This document shows, in pieces, positions 61,753 through 64,000 of a stretch of DNA of 64,000 bases (the first letter of the stretch is position 1; the number at the start of each line of letters is the position of its first letter). Made by a program: the position numbers and the translations under genes. The notes below the pieces were generated by a model. The model did not search any database. It worked only from the letters and a program-made list of their open reading frames with translations, and was not told the DNA's origin. The DNA comes from Collinsella sp944321445 (GTDB lineage Bacteria; Actinomycetota; Coriobacteriia; Coriobacteriales; Coriobacteriaceae): the NCBI RefSeq assembly GCF_030371825.1, contig NZ_JAUDDM010000005.1; one strand, given 5' to 3'.

Positions 61753-62922
61753 TCAGACAGACGGCATACCGACAGCCATCCTCAAGTCGTTGAGCAGCCG
61801 CTCCTGAAGCTTGCGATACCCTGTGACTCGATAACGAAATTGAACGCCCGCAAGTCGGTAAGCCAGCATCGCCATAGATTCGATTGCAGGGATATCTCGG
61901 AGTTGGTTTCGATCGACAACGATAACGCGGATGCCCATTCCGTGCAGGCCGTTGTTTCGGTTCGCATCGTGAATGCGTGCGTTTTCGAGTTCGTGTCCTA
62001 TCCCGTTGTATTCGTAATCTATTTTTGCTGCCGGAATATACGTGTCACAAACTGCATAGGGGATTCCGGATGCTATGTTAGCCACCTTCGTGTCGAAAAC
62101 AATCTTGTAATTGAGCTTGATTCCGCCGGGAAGCGACAAGCAATTAAAGCCACCGCGCCAGAATGGCAGGCCAAGCATGGCATACTGCACTGATTCTGCG
62201 GGCGATCGGGAGCCCGCAGCAACAAGGTTGACTGCCTGTCGAAATGTTCTGTCCGCCTTACTGGTTGCCCAGCGCGCAAGCATTCGTAAATCTTGAAGCG
62301 TCGCTGCCGGTTCGCAGCGGTTGTGGACCTGTTCAACGATCGCCTTTTCAATCGTTGCTTCCGCATCGTTGACCGTTTGGCTCTCTCCATCCGAAAGGAC
62401 CTCTTCATCGGAAAGATGCTCATCTGCGGTTTCGCTATTTGTGACAGAGGCTTCGGGCTCGGTGTCGGGCCATGTTTCTCCCCGTTCGATGCGAAGGGTT
62501 GCATCGGCAGGCAGCGTGTATGCACCCAGGAGTTCCATAAGCAACATGAACGTTTCTTCGAAGTTGTGCTTCCGTGCGTAAAGAAGCGCAGTGAGTGCGG
62601 GGGATGTGCAGTAGAGATTCTTGTTTACCTGCAGTATTGATCCCGTTGGAAGAGGGCGGGCGATGACTTGGCAAAGGATGTCGGCGTGAAAACGGCGATT
62701 GCCGGCATTGCCAGTGAGTACGTAGAGTTTCTCCCCCTAGGCATTCTGCCAAAAACCATATCGGGACAGTTCATCAAAATCGAGGTTACTGAGATTCGGG
62801 ACACATTGGCTCAAAACGAGACGTTGACTTCGGGCGTCGAGCGGAGGCCAATTCAGCGCCGAATACTTCCGTCGCGCGGTCCGTATGCCGCAGATAGACG
62901 ATATGTTAGACACAATAATCAT
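61753..62922 (-). pseudogene. DUF559-like nuclease-fold protein with in-frame stop
   Basis: The frame from 62922 reads RKYSALNWPPLDARSQ...ELSRYGFWQNA, meets TAG at 62737-62739, and continues in the same frame with KLYVLTGNAGNRRFHADILC through to 61753. Without the stop it would be about 389 residues. The C-terminal part (CDTYIPAAKIDYEYNG, HELENARIHDANRNNGLHGMG, IRVIVVDRNQLRD) has the DUF559/Vsr-like layout of small restriction-fold nuclease domains. An internal ATG at 62547 opens a 264-codon frame, but the N-terminal half would be lost. The stop is seen; the function is inferred. GC is lower than in the neighbours, hinting at transfer. Confidence 0.65.
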
Positions 62923-63082
62923 GAAAGTCATCTTACAACATATATCGGAACACACCAATATGCAATTGAGAATAAGTAATACATATTGCAAAGTGGGATA
63001 AAAACTAGGGGAAATGCCTGTTGTAGCGGCAGCGGGAGTTCTTGTCGATGGGCCGGAGTTTTGTAGCAGAATGCGACCGGGC

Positions 63083-63296
63083 TAGACAAATTGGGTCAAT
63101 CTGCATTTTTCCAGGACGTCCAGATTCAACCACGACTAACAGAGGGCATCGTATTGGGTCCAAATTTGCTTCCGCGGCCCCCATGAAGACCGAAAACCAG
63201 GAGTCCGATGGGGTTTGGGGGCTTTGCGACAGAGGCGGTCGCTTAACAGGTGGCGGCAGGCCGCTTTGGAAAATGCATATCGACCCAATTTGTCTA
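63083..63296. repeat. Inverted-end element, family A, copy 5 (214 bp)
   Basis: The left end TAGACAAATTGGGTCAATCT and right end (63270-63296, finishing GACCCAATTTGTCTA) are reverse complements except for two bases. The interior is non-coding. It lies upstream of the broken gene and downstream of prs. Confidence 0.85.
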
Positions 63297-63336
63297 AGTC
63301 GGCGGACTTGTGCGCGGTGCAGGCGTCAAAAAAGCA

Positions 63337-63374
63337 AAGTCCCGGGGCGCGGCGTAGGCCGCACCCCGGGACTT
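63337..63374 (-). terminator. Intrinsic terminator of prs
   Basis: AAGTCCCGGGG and CCCCGGGACTT with an inner GC stem; on the minus strand the hairpin is followed by TGCTTTTTTG. Confidence 0.9.
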
Positions 63375-63403
63375 AAGGGCGTTGCTATGAGGCTCTCGTC
63401 GCT

Positions 63404-64000
63404 TTACAGCGCGAAGTCGCCGCCGATGAGCTTGGAAACGGAGCGCTCGTCGTAGACGGCCTGAATGGCGCTGGCGAACTCCTCGGCGACCGAGATCGTC
63501 TTGATCTTGCCGCCCTCCTTGACGGGAATGGAGTCCGTGACCAGGCACTCAACGATCGGCGCGTCGTTCAGGCGCTCGATTGCGGGGCCCGAGAAGATGC
63601 CGTGGGTAGCGCACACGTAAATGTCGCCGGCGCCCATCTTCTTGAGCTCCTTGACGCCGGCGCACAGGGTGCCCGCGGTGTCGATCATGTCATCGTTGAT
63701 GATGCAGGTCTTGCCCTTGATGTCGCCAATGATGCCCATGACCTCGGCGGCGTTGTGGCGAGGACGGCCCTTGTGCGCGATGGCGAGGCTGCAGCCCAGC
63801 ATGTCGGACAGCATCTTCGCGGCCTTGGCGCGGCCCACGTCCGGGGACACGACCACGAGGTTATCGGTGTCGAAGCCCATGTTGTTGTAGTAATCGCCAA
63901 ACAGCGGCAGCGCGGAAAGCTGGTTCACCGGGATATCGAAGAAGCCCTGGATCTGGCCCTGATGCAGGTCGAGCGTGATGATGCGGTCGACACCGGAGCG
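63404..64000 (-). CDS. prs: Ribose-phosphate pyrophosphokinase, 3' part
   Basis: The C-terminal 198 codons of the PRPP synthase gene; the start lies beyond the window edge. The visible part opens with RSGVDRIITLDLHQGQIQGFFDIPVNQL and continues with the flexible-loop and PRPP-binding region (CIINDDMIDTAGTLCAGV, the PRPP loop) and ATHGIFSGPAIERL. The enzyme makes PRPP from ribose 5-phosphate and ATP for nucleotide, His and Trp synthesis. A strong terminator follows. Confidence 0.95.
   Translation of the reverse strand, partial: RSGVDRIITLDLHQGQIQGFFDIPVNQLSALPLFGDYYNNMGFDTDNLVVVSPDVGRAKAAKMLSDMLGCSLAIAHKGRPRHNAAEVMGIIGDIKGKTCIINDDMIDTAGTLCAGVKELKKMGAGDIYVCATHGIFSGPAIERLNDAPIVECLVTDSIPVKEGGKIKTISVAEEFASAIQAVYDERSVSKLIGGDFAL

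Noticed and set aside
62737..62739. Recoding of TAG (for example pyrrolysine)
   Set aside because: There is no sign of pyl genes and TAG is used as a normal stop elsewhere in the window.

Overview
The window looks like chromosomal DNA from a high-GC gut actinobacterium of the Coriobacteriia, probably Collinsella or a close relative. This is inferred from codon and base use, Tat-dependent lipoproteins, sortase-anchored LAQTG proteins, and a citrate lyase plus Na+-pumping oxaloacetate decarboxylase locus. No rRNA, tRNA, CRISPR array or prophage was recognised, and no rRNA was available to confirm the taxon.

Layout. 0.3-1.0 kb: a BrnT-like toxin/RHH antitoxin pair behind a perfect operator-like palindrome. 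1.4-5.7 kb: a MarR regulator and a heterodimeric ABC exporter on the minus strand. 5.7-16.1 kb: housekeeping and transport genes (low-molecular-weight phosphatase, a zinc-ribbon membrane protein, a DUF1385 protein, an aldose-epimerase-like protein, a polar amino acid ABC transporter, prfA). 16.3-17.8 kb: two tiny membrane peptides and a truncated relative, each with the layout of a type I toxin-antitoxin locus. 18.4-32.9 kb: a SipW signal peptidase with three TasA/camelysin-like proteins, a 2017-residue adhesin, a LAQTG-anchored TapA-like protein and a decayed LAQTG/SpaA protein. The promoter ahead of this locus carries a G8 run in its spacer. 33.7-40.2 kb: a PpiC-type foldase, a YqeY protein, a glutamate-type ABC transporter (ATPase, binding protein, two permeases) and a cytidylate-kinase-like protein. 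40.4-58.1 kb: an AbrB-type transporter and a citrate fermentation island. 58.2-64 kb: NfnAB, pth, a broken DUF559-like gene and the 3' part of prs.

The citrate island holds citC, a LysR regulator, citDEF set 1, citG with a GntR regulator, a CitMHS transporter, a biotin-dependent decarboxylase set (a gamma-like soluble part, a biotin carrier, the beta pump and a separate gamma membrane part), citDEF set 2, citX and a carboxyltransferase-only oadA. Citrate enters through CitMHS. The lyase splits it to acetate and oxaloacetate, and the membrane decarboxylase turns oxaloacetate into pyruvate while exporting Na+. CitC, CitG and CitX occur once each and would serve both lyases. A GGAATGGAA-like motif recurs ahead of several of these transcription units.

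The intergenic spaces are unusually rich in dispersed inverted repeats. At least five families recur, including five copies of a 185-226 bp element with matched ends and one perfect 118-bp palindrome.
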